Positions 47,469-56,409 of a DNA stretch of 64,000 bases are shown here, piece by piece (positions within the stretch are counted from its first letter, which is position 1; the number at the start of each line of letters is the position of its first letter). Origin of the DNA: Thiohalomonas sp041685045 (GTDB lineage Bacteria; Pseudomonadota; Gammaproteobacteria; Thiohalomonadales; Thiohalomonadaceae); the NCBI GenBank assembly GCA_041685045.1, contig JAWLGP010000005.1:62001-126000 (forward strand), read 5' to 3'. The translations under genes and the position numbers were made by a program. Below the pieces are notes generated by a model that was not told the origin of the DNA, made no database searches, and saw nothing but the letters and a program-made list of their open reading frames with translations.

Positions 47469-48626
47469 TCAGCACTCGCCCGACCATCCCCGCAAGCTGC
47501 GTCTAAAGGAGCTTGAGAGCCGCTGCCACGGTTCCAGGCGCCGGTATTTGCCCAACAGATAGCGCATGTGACTCAGGCGGTGGGTCACCGGTTGCCACTG
47601 TGGACCGTAGCGCCCTTCGAGATTGGAACGGGAAAACACGTTCCGGGCTCTTTGGATGAAACTCAGGAATTGTCCCAGCCACACGGCGCGCGGACCCAGC
47701 GAAAACAGCAACAGGCGCACCGAGAAGTGTATGCGAGCCCCCGCTGCTTGGGCGCTGCCACCGGCATGGCCGAATAGGCGCGACTGGGCATGGGCGTAAG
47801 CCGACCAGATTGTTCCCAATCCCCGGGCTTGCATCATCTTTTCCAACCGCCCCCACTCCACCTGCTCTTGCCGCTGGGCCAGCAAGGCGAAATTGACCAT
47901 CTGGCGCAGATCGAGATAGGCGAGCCCGTAGGCGTCGTGGGACACCTCCGAGTGAAGCACGTTGTGGAGGAGCTGAAAAAGCGGGGTCATCACCCGTGCC
48001 CGTGCCCCATTGCCCAGAGTGACCGCGACGGTCTGCGCTTCATCCACCAGGCTTTTGCCGGGTGGCTCATCGTGCAGCAGACGGCGGTGCAACTCCACGT
48101 GCGCGACGGCCCCCGGCCGGTACAGTCCGGGCAGGTGATGGGCGTTGGCGCTGTAATTTTTGTCTGCGGGGGGAACCCACCCCGCCCGCCCCAGCGCGTC
48201 GGCAGCGACCTCGAGCGATTCGGGCCGGACCCATATATCCAGGTCCATCATGAAGCGGGCGCCCGGGTACGGCCCGGAAGCGACCAGCGCGGCCGCCCCT
48301 TTCATCAGCAGGGGCTCGATCCCTTCGGCATTCAATAGCGAGGTCACCTCCTCCAACTCAGCGAGAAGGTCGCGGTTACGCCGCTCGTTGAAGGAGTACA
48401 TCTCCGTGAGATACTCCCGCAGTTCGCTCTCCAACTCATCCAGCAATCCTTTCCGGTGCAGCCCGGCCCAAAGGGCCGGGGCCAGGAAATAGCTGTTGGC
48501 GATGGCCACCACGCCCTCCCAGTCGGTGTCGGGCAGCGACTCACGGACCGCCTGCGCGTCCATCCACGGCGACAGGGCGCGGCAGAGGAAAATAAGGTGC
48601 TCTCGCCGGCGGTTCAGGTGGAACAT
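47469..48626 (-). CDS. Nucleotidyltransferase-family protein (NTP_transf_5) of HprK-related system
   Basis: A 385-residue protein of the NTP_transf_5 class: ANSYFLAPALWAGLHRKGLL, GIEPLLMKGAAALVASGPYP, GARFMMDLDIWVRPESLEVA (G...R...DxD metal motif around residues 122-132), VELHRRLLHD and LFQLLHNVLHSE. Such proteins appear in peptide-modifying gene clusters next to HprK-like kinases. It overlaps the kinase gene by 13 bp, so both act together. Substrate unknown. Confidence 0.82.
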   Translation of the reverse strand: MFHLNRRREHLIFLCRALSPWMDAQAVRESLPDTDWEGVVAIANSYFLAPALWAGLHRKGLLDELESELREYLTEMYSFNERRNRDLLAELEEVTSLLNAEGIEPLLMKGAAALVASGPYPGARFMMDLDIWVRPESLEVAADALGRAGWVPPADKNYSANAHHLPGLYRPGAVAHVELHRRLLHDEPPGKSLVDEAQTVAVTLGNGARARVMTPLFQLLHNVLHSEVSHDAYGLAYLDLRQMVNFALLAQRQEQVEWGRLEKMMQARGLGTIWSAYAHAQSRLFGHAGGSAQAAGARIHFSVRLLLFSLGPRAVWLGQFLSFIQRARNVFSRSNLEGRYGPQWQPVTHRLSHMRYLLGKYRRLEPWQRLSSSFRRSLRGWSGEC

Positions 48627-49720
48627 GATTCCAGTCCCTCAAGGGCCTGTTCGGAGCTTCCGTAACGGAGTGAAAACGCAGGGATGCTTACCAGCCACTG
48701 GAGCAGGATTTCCGTTTTCTCCACCGTCAACCCACCCTTGAGCTGATAGCCGGCAGTGGTGAGCCGACGCAGCGCTTCGACCGGGTCGAGGCGCTGGAAC
48801 TCCAACTCCGCACCGGGTGCGTATTCAGGGAAAACGATTTTTCCGATGGGCGCGGGGGCTGTGGCGAATCGATCCCCCGCGGGAGGGAGGTATCTCACCC
48901 GCTGGCCATCCCAGCGGGTGAACTCCGCCGCAGTGCGCAGTTCCGGGTAGAGGGGCTCCAGAACGGGCCGGCTGCCGCTTTTCACCGCGGCGCCCATCGG
49001 CACCGGCAGCGCCTGCCGATCCGCCGCAGCGATGACCGCCACTTCATCGCTCAGCAGCCGATAGCCCTGGGTCAGCAGCGTCAGGGCCAGCGTGCTCTTG
49101 CCGGCGCCGGAAACGCCCGGCAGCAGCAATCCGCTCCCCTGCCTTGTCAACACAGCCCCATGCAGGGTAAGCAGAGAATCGATTCCCTGATAGGCGAACA
49201 CCCTCAACCAACCTTGCAGATAGGGAAAGATCCGGTCCCGGGAGACGGGGCGATCCAGCGCCACCCCGTTGAACAGCAGCTGCCATTGATCGCCATGAGG
49301 GGCGATATCAATCACCACGTCCACTGTCCCTGGAGCCGCCACCTCCAAGTGCTCCAACAGTGGCAGGAAGGGGCGGATCACCTCCGGGTCACCGTGGAGC
49401 AGAAATTCGGTGCCCAGCAAGGAATAGCTTTTCCCTGTCAGCCGGGGGCCCTCGTTCACAACGGGCAGCCGCTCCCGTTCGGTTTGGTAGCTGGCAGGAT
49501 TGTCTTGGAGCTCTTCAAACAACTGACGCAGTTCCGGTTCGGCCTGTATTTCGCCGCCGCCGTCCAAGGCCAGCAGCGCGGCGGTGGCGGGGCCGTCGAG
49601 CGCGTAGAGCGACTGGGTGCGCGCGGAAAAAAGCACCGATGCCGATTCAAACAGGAATAGGTCCGCGTCGGGAACTTTGAGCGGGAGATGATGAAAAGAC
49701 GCGGGAGCACTGCTCATCAT
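48614..49720 (-). CDS. HprK-related kinase (HprK-rel-A type)
   Basis: A 368-residue protein. Residues 15-75 (DADLFLFESASVLFSARTQS, LYALDGPATAALLALDGGGE) look like a PqqD-type peptide-binding domain. Residues 185-300 resemble the HPr kinase core: LHGAVLTRQGSGLLLPGVSG, with the P-loop GVSGAGKST at 202-210, then LLSDEVAVI. It lacks a normal HprK N-domain, and no HPr gene is nearby. HprK-like kinases in lasso-peptide clusters phosphorylate precursor peptides. Here the candidate substrate is the mini-protein encoded 111 bp upstream. Confidence 0.85.
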   Translation of the reverse strand: MMSSAPASFHHLPLKVPDADLFLFESASVLFSARTQSLYALDGPATAALLALDGGGEIQAEPELRQLFEELQDNPASYQTERERLPVVNEGPRLTGKSYSLLGTEFLLHGDPEVIRPFLPLLEHLEVAAPGTVDVVIDIAPHGDQWQLLFNGVALDRPVSRDRIFPYLQGWLRVFAYQGIDSLLTLHGAVLTRQGSGLLLPGVSGAGKSTLALTLLTQGYRLLSDEVAVIAAADRQALPVPMGAAVKSGSRPVLEPLYPELRTAAEFTRWDGQRVRYLPPAGDRFATAPAPIGKIVFPEYAPGAELEFQRLDPVEALRRLTTAGYQLKGGLTVEKTEILLQWLVSIPAFSLRYGSSEQALEGLESCST

Positions 49721-49831
49721 GGTATTTGGCCGATCAAATCAGCTGCCGATACAGGCTGTCGTACCCGTTCGGCAGCCGACCAAGTCGATAGGCAACACCC
49801 GGTTCAGCAGGCGCTGGCCAAAAAGACGGGA

Positions 49832-50044
49832 CTAATACGGTCCTCCGTCGGAGGCAATCGCTCTGGACGTGCGCGGCGACATCAGCACGAACAGCGCTGC
49901 CGGAGCGGTGGCGGCATAGCCACCGAAGCGGCGCAGGAAATCGCGCTTGAGCTCATCCGGTCCGCGTGCCTCCGAGGCCGGCTCAGCGCCTGTTTCATGG
50001 GCGGAATTGGATGATTCAGATTTCATTATTTCTTTCCGAGTCAT
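49832..50044 (-). CDS. Mini-protein with Tat-like segment, possible modified-peptide precursor
   Basis: A 70-residue protein from the ATG at 50044 (ribosome site GGGAG). The N-terminal 30 residues are hydrophilic (MKSESSNSAHETGAEPASEA), then DELKRDFLRRFGGYAATAPA continues into a hydrophobic run (ALFVLMSP) and ends RAIASDGGPY. KRDFLRR plus a hydrophobic stretch is Tat-like; cleavage after AIA would leave only SDGGPY. A leader plus a tiny Ser/Tyr-bearing core next to a PqqD-like/HprK-like kinase and a nucleotidyltransferase suggests a RiPP-like substrate. That role is inference. Confidence 0.72.
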   Translation of the reverse strand: MTRKEIMKSESSNSAHETGAEPASEARGPDELKRDFLRRFGGYAATAPAALFVLMSPRTSRAIASDGGPY

Positions 50045-50105
50045 TGGGCTTCTCCCTGCATTGGTGGAAAAAAGATGTAATCGATTGGAGTCACTTGGGC
50101 CGGCT

Positions 50106-50543
50106 TCACTGGGCCGCGTCACTGAGCACCCGGCGGAACGCGCTGGGGACGGCAACCGCTTCGGCAGACCACTCGCCCTCATCTGAAGTAAACAGCGCAG
50201 CGAGACGATAGTGGTAGGTGGTGCCGCCGGTCAGGCCGGTGTGAAGATAGGTGGTGACGTTCGCTCCCAGGTCGATAGTGGGAGAGTCGGAGTCAACCGG
50301 AGCGGACTCACGCCAATAGAGTCGATAGCCATCGGCCTTGGGAACGGCGCTCCAGCTCACCTTGACTTCGTTCAGAGCGGGGTTTACCCGCAGCGTGGGA
50401 ACCGCGGCAGAACCGGCCCGCGGGGTCGCACCGTCATTCGCCGGAGGGGTCTGGGTCCCGGCGTCATCCTGTTTGCAGCCCCCCAACAGAACCGCCGCGG
50501 CAAAGAGGAGACCACCGGCTACGCTTACGTGAAAAACTCTCAT
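50106..50543 (-). CDS. Fibronectin type III lipoprotein
   Basis: A 145-residue lipoprotein: signal with lipobox (FAAAVLLGGCKQDD), a polar linker, then one fibronectin type III domain (NPALNEVKVSWSAVPKADGY, RLYWRES, YLHTGLTGGTTYHYRLAALF). Start at the second ATG (MRVFHV) for its GAAGG ribosome site. It probably sits in the outer membrane and binds its surface-protein neighbours or glycans. Confidence 0.85.
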   Translation of the reverse strand: MRVFHVSVAGGLLFAAAVLLGGCKQDDAGTQTPPANDGATPRAGSAAVPTLRVNPALNEVKVSWSAVPKADGYRLYWRESAPVDSDSPTIDLGANVTTYLHTGLTGGTTYHYRLAALFTSDEGEWSAEAVAVPSAFRRVLSDAAQ

Positions 50544-50560
50544 GTTTTTTTCGCCTTCTC

Positions 50561-51418
50561 TCAATGGTTCACCGGGATGGCCAGCCGCCGACCGGCACTG
50601 TCGTAGTACGAGGCGCCGAGGTTGCCCGGGATGAGCAGTGAAAGGCCCGGATTGCCCAGGTCCGTATCCTCCTTGCTCTTGCGGTAGAAGCGCACCACCA
50701 GGCTGTCCGGAGTCGGGACCTGTTCAGCGGTGAGGGTGAAGCTCTGGCTGAAGCTGTGCTTGTGCGACTCCGCCCCGTTGTAGCTCCACTCGCCGGAGAC
50801 GGGTGCCGGATCGTCCAGGTAGGCCGACTCGGCTACATTGGAGGCGTAGCTGTCGCCACAGCTCCCGTCGCTGATGCCGCTGCAGTCGAACAGCACCACC
50901 TTGGAGACGTAATCCTCGTGGTAGCCGAGCAGCGACCAGCTGATGGTGAAAGGGGTTCCCAGCGTGACAGCGGCAGGCACGTTCAGGGACTCCAGCACCG
51001 GCGGGAGCCGCCGGCTCACTTCGCTGGCAGTGTCCTCCTCGTTGCTGAGGAATGCCCGCAGGACGTTGCCGTCACCCGCGGGGATCGCCAGCATGGCCGT
51101 CTTGGTACCGCGAGTCGCCGGTTTGAAGACAACGTCCGCCGTACAACTGGCCCCTTGAGTCAGCGTTGTGCCGGAGCAGGTCTCTGTCGTGATCACGAAT
51201 TCGCTGCTGTACGGGCCCTCCAGTGCTGGAGTACCCAGTGTCACATCAACGCTGCCCCGGTTGGTCGCCGTGAAGGTCGCCGCTGACGATTGCATGGTCA
51301 GATGGGTGGGAGCATAAAGTCCATGCAGTGGCGAAATCGCGAGGTCGGCCGCTTTCGCGATGGTGCTGCCCAGAAGCAGCCCGGCAAATGCAAACCAATA
51401 TGAGTTACCTCTACTCAT
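50561..51418 (-). CDS. Secreted protein, paralogue of the large surface protein's C-terminal module
   Basis: A 285-residue exported protein (signal MSRGNSYWFAFAGLLLGSTI, cleavage near AKA). After it comes an ASH/choice-of-anchor-like beta domain (ATFTATNRGSVDVTLGTPAL, CSGTTLTQGASCTADVVFKP), then a domain with VVLFDCS, CGDSYA, LVVRFYRKSKEDTDLGNPGL and the end SLLIPGNLGASYYDSAGRRL. The whole mature protein aligns with the last about 260 residues of the 1100-residue neighbour. It has a strong ribosome site (AGGAGGGG). Function unknown. Confidence 0.82.
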   Translation of the reverse strand: MSRGNSYWFAFAGLLLGSTIAKAADLAISPLHGLYAPTHLTMQSSAATFTATNRGSVDVTLGTPALEGPYSSEFVITTETCSGTTLTQGASCTADVVFKPATRGTKTAMLAIPAGDGNVLRAFLSNEEDTASEVSRRLPPVLESLNVPAAVTLGTPFTISWSLLGYHEDYVSKVVLFDCSGISDGSCGDSYASNVAESAYLDDPAPVSGEWSYNGAESHKHSFSQSFTLTAEQVPTPDSLVVRFYRKSKEDTDLGNPGLSLLIPGNLGASYYDSAGRRLAIPVNH

Positions 51419-51476
51419 GGATCCCCTCCTGAACCCGTGTGTGACATGTCGTTCCAACTTCATTCCGGCGCTCTCC

Positions 51477-54400
51477 TCACTGTGGCTCATGCGTGAGCAC
51501 CAGCCGCCGACCGGCCGTGTCGTAGTACCCGGCACCGCTCAGGTTGCCGGGCAGGAGCAACGAGACGCCAGGGTTCATGGCCAGGCGATCCATCCAGCCC
51601 CGCACGTAGAACCGCACCACAAAGTCCTTGGCGGTCGAGAGGTCGACGCCACTGAGATCGAAGGTGTACGTGAAGGTGTAGGTCTGGGCCGACACCCCGC
51701 TGTAGGTCCAATCGCCCACCCCGACCACAGGATTGGTCAGCAAGGGTGAGGTCGCTACCTGATCGGGCCCGCCATAGCTGTTTCCGCACTCCCCGGGCGC
51801 CGCCAGGGAGCAGTCGAACAGCACCACACTGGCATCGACGGCGTCGTCATAGCTGAGCAGGGTCCATGTCACCGTCGGGTCCACCTGAAGATCACTGGGC
51901 AGGGTCACTGCCGTGGCTACCGGCGGGATGCGCCGTTTCGCCTCATCCTCCGTTGCCTCGTAACTGGTGAGGAAGGCGCTCAGGGTGGCGGTCTGCGCGT
52001 CGTCGGTGGCAACCTGCAGCAGCGTCGCACCGCTCCCGCCGGTGCTGGCGTAATCCACAGCAATGACGCAGCTCTGACCGGCACCAAGGGTCACCCCCGA
52101 ACAGTTGTCGCCGGCGATGGTGTAGCCCACCGCCCCGTCAGCCAGGCTGACGCTAGCGACGGTGCGGCTGTCTGCGCCGCTGTTACTCACCGTGAAGTTT
52201 GCGCCCTTGCCGTCGCCAAAGCGGTACAGCATCGGGCTGACAGAGACCTCCTCGTCCGCCTCGGAGAAGGTGTTGATGGTGAGGTTCACGGTGATGGGCG
52301 CCGACTGCTCGTTGCCGTCGCTGAGCACGTAGGTGAAGCTGTCGGCAGGGAACGGAGCCCCGAAGTGGGTGTAGGTGAAGGCCCCGTCCGGGAAGAGCAT
52401 AAGCATTCCGTGGGCCGGCATCGTCACCACCGCCGGCATGATGGGATCGCCATCGGCATCACTGTCGTTGACCAGCACCCCTTCGGCCGCGCTGACGTTC
52501 AACGCTTGGCCCAGATCGACTTCGTAGCTGTCGGGACTGCCCACCGGGGGGTGGTTGGTCGGGTAGGGATCGCACGCATCGCCGACGCCGTCACCGTCGG
52601 AGTCCGCCTGGTCGGCATTGGCCGTGGTCGGGCAGTTATCCTCGGCATCGGAGACCCCATCGCCATCGGCATCGGCGGTGACCGTCACGCTGAAGCTGGT
52701 GTTGACGGATGCTCCTCCGGTGTCGGTGGCCTGCACCGTCAGCGAGGCACTTCCGCCGCCCGTAAAGGTGAGCGTCAAGGTGCCGGCATCGATGGCGGTA
52801 GCCACCAGCGTAGGGTTGGAGTTGGCCGAGACGCTGTAGCTCATGGAGGCATCCGCATCCTCCACGTCGGCAAATGCGGCGTAGAGGTCGATGTTCACCG
52901 TGTCGCCTTGCAAGGCGTTGACGTCCGCGATGCCGCTGGTGGTGGGTGTATCGTTCACCGCCTCCACGACGATGCTGACGGTCGCGACGGTCGAATGCAG
53001 TGTCCCGTCGCTCGCTTGGTAGGTGAAGCTGTCCGTGCCGCTCCAGTTGGTATTGGGTGAGTAGGTGAAGGAGCCATCGGCGTTGAGGACCACCGCACCG
53101 TTGGCGGCGCTAGCCACCAGAACGGCAGAGAGGGCGCTCCCCTCCGGGTCGCTGTCATTGCCTATTACACCGGGGGCGGCGACTGTCAGCATCGTGTCTT
53201 CGTTGGTGCTGTAGTTATCGCCGGTCGCAGTGGGGGCATCATTCACGTCGGTAACCGTGATGGCGAATATCTTTTCGACATACAAACTGCCGGCGTCGGT
53301 GGCCCGAACCCGAATGGTGTAGCTGCTCTTGGTCTCGTAGTCGAACACCGCCGCCGTATTCAGCGCAGTGCCGCTGATGGTGAATGAGGCGTTGTCGTCG
53401 CCTCCGGTGCCGCTCACCAGGGTATAGGTGAAGGTGTCACCGGCATCCGGATCTGTGGTGGAAAGGCTGCCCACGGTCATCCCGACGGCCGAATTCTCGG
53501 CCACGCTGCTGGCCGAGAGAGTGGTGTCGGTGGGCGCCTCGTTGACGTTGGTGACTGAGACCGTGAGCTGCTCTTCATAGTATGCGCCGCCGGAGTCGGT
53601 GGTGCGCACGCGGATGCTGTAGCTGGTCCTGCTCTCGTAGTCGAACACCGCTGCGGTCTTGAGCGTATTACCCGAGATGGAGAAGGAACCGTTGTCGGTG
53701 CTGCCCGTTCCGGAGACGAGGGTATAGGTGTGGGTGTCGCCGGAGTCGGAGTCCGTCGTGGAGAGGGTCCCCACGGTCGTTCCGCTGATGGCGTTTTCGG
53801 GAACGGCGGATGGGCTCAGGGAAATGTCCGTGGGGGCAGAGTTCGGAAGGCTCTCGGGAACGCCGATGTAGGCAGTCGTGGATCCATTCGTGCCGGGGCT
53901 GGCGACCTGCGTCTTTACCTTGGTGGTCATGTCGATGCGGAAAATATTCCCACTCTGGACGAAGTAGAGCGAGTTCGACTCAGGGTGGACCTTGATGCGG
54001 TACGGACTGTATACGCCATCGTCCGGATAAAAAACGCTGATGCCGCTGCCGTCGAGATTCGCCGAGCGGATCTCGTAGATGTTGGTGCTACCGTTGACCA
54101 CCGAGTAGTAGAGCTTGCCCCCCCCAGCCGCGAGGCCGGTGACATCGGCCTGGGTAATGATCGTCGATCTGGCGGAAGGATTGTCGAGGGGAACGCGAAC
54201 GATCCAGTTGCGCTCGGCCCTCGCGTCGTAATAAAAAAGAGTCTGACTGGATTGGTCGACGGCAAGGAAAGTGGGGCTCATGGTGCCATCATCGGGTACC
54301 AGGACGCTGTGACCGCTGCCGTCCACATTCAACTGCTCTATGCCGTAGTGTTCATTTGCTCCACTATTCCATGTGGTGCCCCACGACAAGTAGAGCTTGC

Positions 54401-54779
54401 CGGCACTGACGTTGACCGCGAGGTCCTTCATCTTGTCATAGAGTACATCGGTCGGCTGCTGATAGATGAGTGCCTGGGTCGCCGGCAACGAATTCAGCGA
54501 AGCCCGGTAAATGCCCGGCACATTGCCTTCGTAGGTGGAGGGGTCGTAAAAGTAAACGAAGTTGTCGACCCCGTTCACAGCCACGTGATTCGGTGACGCC
54601 GTACCATTATCACCAACCACCTTCTCGCCACCGCTCCCATCCACGGAATTGGCGCGCCATATCTCATAGCCTGAAGGTGTCGTGTAGTAGAACTCGTCTG
54701 CCGCTTGCGCGGACCAAGCGACCAACGACAACAAGGCGAGTAAAGCGCGCAAGTGCACGTTTGAACTGGAAAAACGCAT
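51477..54779 (-). CDS. Large cadherin/VCBS-repeat surface protein
   Basis: An 1100-residue exported protein from the ATG at 54779 (signal RALLALLSLVAWSAQA). Order: a beta-propeller-like N-domain (about 27-320; YYDARAERNWIVRVPLDNPS), two cadherin repeats (about 320-510; SYSIRVRTTDSGGAYYEEQL and SYTIRVRATDAGSLYVEKIF), VCBS/cadherin-like repeats (GDNYSTNEDTMLTVAAPGVI), a calcium-binding thrombospondin type 3 stretch (DADGDGVSDAEDNCP), another VCBS repeat, and a C-terminal module shared with the next gene (NPGVSLLLPGNLSGAGYYDT). Likely a calcium-stabilised adhesin. First gene of the minus-strand cluster. Confidence 0.87.
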   Translation of the reverse strand: MRFSSSNVHLRALLALLSLVAWSAQAADEFYYTTPSGYEIWRANSVDGSGGEKVVGDNGTASPNHVAVNGVDNFVYFYDPSTYEGNVPGIYRASLNSLPATQALIYQQPTDVLYDKMKDLAVNVSAGKLYLSWGTTWNSGANEHYGIEQLNVDGSGHSVLVPDDGTMSPTFLAVDQSSQTLFYYDARAERNWIVRVPLDNPSARSTIITQADVTGLAAGGGKLYYSVVNGSTNIYEIRSANLDGSGISVFYPDDGVYSPYRIKVHPESNSLYFVQSGNIFRIDMTTKVKTQVASPGTNGSTTAYIGVPESLPNSAPTDISLSPSAVPENAISGTTVGTLSTTDSDSGDTHTYTLVSGTGSTDNGSFSISGNTLKTAAVFDYESRTSYSIRVRTTDSGGAYYEEQLTVSVTNVNEAPTDTTLSASSVAENSAVGMTVGSLSTTDPDAGDTFTYTLVSGTGGDDNASFTISGTALNTAAVFDYETKSSYTIRVRATDAGSLYVEKIFAITVTDVNDAPTATGDNYSTNEDTMLTVAAPGVIGNDSDPEGSALSAVLVASAANGAVVLNADGSFTYSPNTNWSGTDSFTYQASDGTLHSTVATVSIVVEAVNDTPTTSGIADVNALQGDTVNIDLYAAFADVEDADASMSYSVSANSNPTLVATAIDAGTLTLTFTGGGSASLTVQATDTGGASVNTSFSVTVTADADGDGVSDAEDNCPTTANADQADSDGDGVGDACDPYPTNHPPVGSPDSYEVDLGQALNVSAAEGVLVNDSDADGDPIMPAVVTMPAHGMLMLFPDGAFTYTHFGAPFPADSFTYVLSDGNEQSAPITVNLTINTFSEADEEVSVSPMLYRFGDGKGANFTVSNSGADSRTVASVSLADGAVGYTIAGDNCSGVTLGAGQSCVIAVDYASTGGSGATLLQVATDDAQTATLSAFLTSYEATEDEAKRRIPPVATAVTLPSDLQVDPTVTWTLLSYDDAVDASVVLFDCSLAAPGECGNSYGGPDQVATSPLLTNPVVGVGDWTYSGVSAQTYTFTYTFDLSGVDLSTAKDFVVRFYVRGWMDRLAMNPGVSLLLPGNLSGAGYYDTAGRRLVLTHEPQ

Positions 54780-54812
54780 GCCCTCTATCCTTAGAACCCA
54801 CAAAAGTAGCGC

Positions 54813-54861
54813 AGTATATCCCGCCTTAGACAGCATCTAACAATTGCAAGATCTTGCTATT
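54813..54861 (-). promoter_or_regulatory. lux-box-like operator and -10 of surface-protein operon
   Basis: A 20-bp near-perfect palindrome (54842-54861, core GCAAGATCTTGC, 18 of 20 positions symmetric) lies upstream of TATACT (54813-54818, minus strand). The predicted start site near 54806 puts the operator centre at about -45, close to the -42.5 of class II LuxR activation. The -35 is weak, as in activator-dependent promoters. The LuxR solo at 46680 is the obvious candidate ligand. Confidence 0.5.
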
Positions 54862-55201
54862 GACAGGTGGCCGATTCACAGCCGGAAAACTTTGGCATGT
54901 CCCTTCGGTCGAGAACGCAATTCCTTGAGGCGCCGGGGCCAAAGAGTATCGTGAGGTGCGACCCAAACCGGTTCTTATCGAGAGGGGTTCGCAAGTGGCC
55001 CGGTAGGCGGATAGTGCGTGCTTACAGCATAAAGAGGCAAAGCCAGAGGCACGGGCAAGAAACGCCGGGTGGAGGCACGGTGAGCGTGGTTGTCGCGCGC
55101 GTGCAGGTCACCGCCTTATTAAGGTCATCGACCCGGCGCGGAATTTGGGAAGGGGATTTTACAGAGAAAAGAGGGCGTCGGGATAACCCTCTTGATTTGA
55201 A
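54862..55201. other. Intergenic region, no gene supported
   Basis: Between the surface-protein promoter and the tRNA. I see no convincing coding frame. A GAGGG...CCCTC hairpin (about 55173-55192) is followed by TTGATTTG and might end transcripts on the plus strand. Confidence 0.4.
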
Positions 55202-55278
55202 TGGTCGGGGTGAGAGGATTCGAACCTCCGGCCCCTGCCTCCCGAAGACAGTGCTCTACCAGGCTGAGCTACACCCCG
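55202..55278 (-). tRNA. tRNA-Pro(CGG)
   Basis: The minus strand folds into a full cloverleaf: acceptor CGGGGTG/CACCCCG, D arm GCTC..GAGC, anticodon stem CTGTC/GGCAG with loop TTCGGGA (anticodon CGG), T arm GGAGG TTCGAAT CCTCT, and an encoded CCA (55202-55204). Confidence 0.95.
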
Positions 55279-55289
55279 AAATACTGCGT

Positions 55290-56258
55290 TTAAAAGGTCC
55301 GCTCCACGGCGAACTGGGCGAGAGTGACCAGGGCCTGTTTATACGGCGAGTCGGGCATTTCTGCCAGTGCCGCAGTGGCCAGGTCGGCCTCCCGTTTTGC
55401 AGAGCGCGAAGTGTACGCGATGGCGGAGGTCGTTTCAATGGCCTCTTTGACGATATCGATGCGGTCCTTGCCACCTTCCTCGATCGCCTGGCGGATGATG
55501 GCCTTTTGCTCGGCCGTTCCATGCTGCATGGCGTAGATCAGGGGCAGCGTGGGCTTGCCCTCGGCCAAATCGTCACCGATGTTTTTGCCCAGCTCTTCGC
55601 TGCTGGCGCTGTAATCCAGGGCATCATCTACCAACTGATAGGCGATCCCCAGGTGCATACCATATTCCGCCAGGGCCCGCTCGATCGCAGCGCCCTGACC
55701 ACTGATCACGGCGCCGAGTTCAGCGGCGGATTCGAACAGCTTGGCGGTCTTGCAGCGGATGACGTCGAGATACTGCTCCTCGGTGGCCGCCGCGTTACCC
55801 ACATTCAACAGCTGCTTCACTTCACCTTCGGCGATGGTCCGGGTGGCTTCGGCCATGATCTCCATGACCCGCATGTTGCCCACCTTTACCATCATTTCGA
55901 AGGAACGGGAGTAGAGGAAGTCGCCCACCAGGACAGAGGCCTCGTTGCCCCAGACGGCGTTGGCGGTTTCGTGGCCGCGCCGCAGTTCGGAAGCGTCGAC
56001 CACATCATCATGCAGCAGGGTCGCCGTGTGGATGAACTCGACGATGGCCGCCAACTCGTGGTGGTCCCCCCCTTCGTAGCCGAAGGCACGGGCGACCAAC
56101 AGCACCAGCATGGGGCGCACCCGCTTGCCGCCGCTGTTGACGATGTAGTGGCCGATCTGATTGATTAGCTCCACCTCCGAATGCAGGCGGCGCTGAATCA
56201 GCTCATCAACAGCCTGCCGGTCGTCGGCGACCAGCGAATAGACGTCTTGGATCTCCAT
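55290..56258 (-). CDS. ispB: Octaprenyl diphosphate synthase IspB
   Basis: A 322-residue long-chain trans-prenyl diphosphate synthase making the ubiquinone side chain. The first Asp-rich motif is LLHDDVVD, the second LVDDALDY; the GGKRVRPMLVLLVARAFGYE and GDFLYSRSFEMMVKVGNMRV blocks are also present. Start at 56258 gives the usual length; the longer frame to 56438 would overlap the rplU promoter. Divergent from rplU, the usual gammaproteobacterial arrangement. Confidence 0.95.
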   Translation of the reverse strand: MEIQDVYSLVADDRQAVDELIQRRLHSEVELINQIGHYIVNSGGKRVRPMLVLLVARAFGYEGGDHHELAAIVEFIHTATLLHDDVVDASELRRGHETANAVWGNEASVLVGDFLYSRSFEMMVKVGNMRVMEIMAEATRTIAEGEVKQLLNVGNAAATEEQYLDVIRCKTAKLFESAAELGAVISGQGAAIERALAEYGMHLGIAYQLVDDALDYSASSEELGKNIGDDLAEGKPTLPLIYAMQHGTAEQKAIIRQAIEEGGKDRIDIVKEAIETTSAIAYTSRSAKREADLATAALAEMPDSPYKQALVTLAQFAVERTF

Positions 56259-56328
56259 ACGGGTCTTATGTTTGTTCGAGGGGGAGACAGACAGGAGGGG
56301 TCTGCCAAAACGCGGCCTATTATGGAGT

Positions 56329-56357
56329 TTGACCTGCTCAATGGCAAACGCTAGAAT
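56329..56357 (+). promoter_or_regulatory. Sigma-70 promoter of rplU-rpmA
   Basis: TTGACC (56329-56334), 17-bp spacer, TAGAAT (56352-56357); about 50 bp before the rplU start. Confidence 0.78.
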
Positions 56358-56409
56358 TGCCGGTCTTTCGTGCCCGGGCGCAGTTTTTCGGTTGTTGGAG
56401 AAGAAACGA

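Noticed and set aside
52365..54596. Plus-strand frames opposite the large surface protein
   Set aside because: Complement of clear cadherin/VCBS repeats; no independent support.
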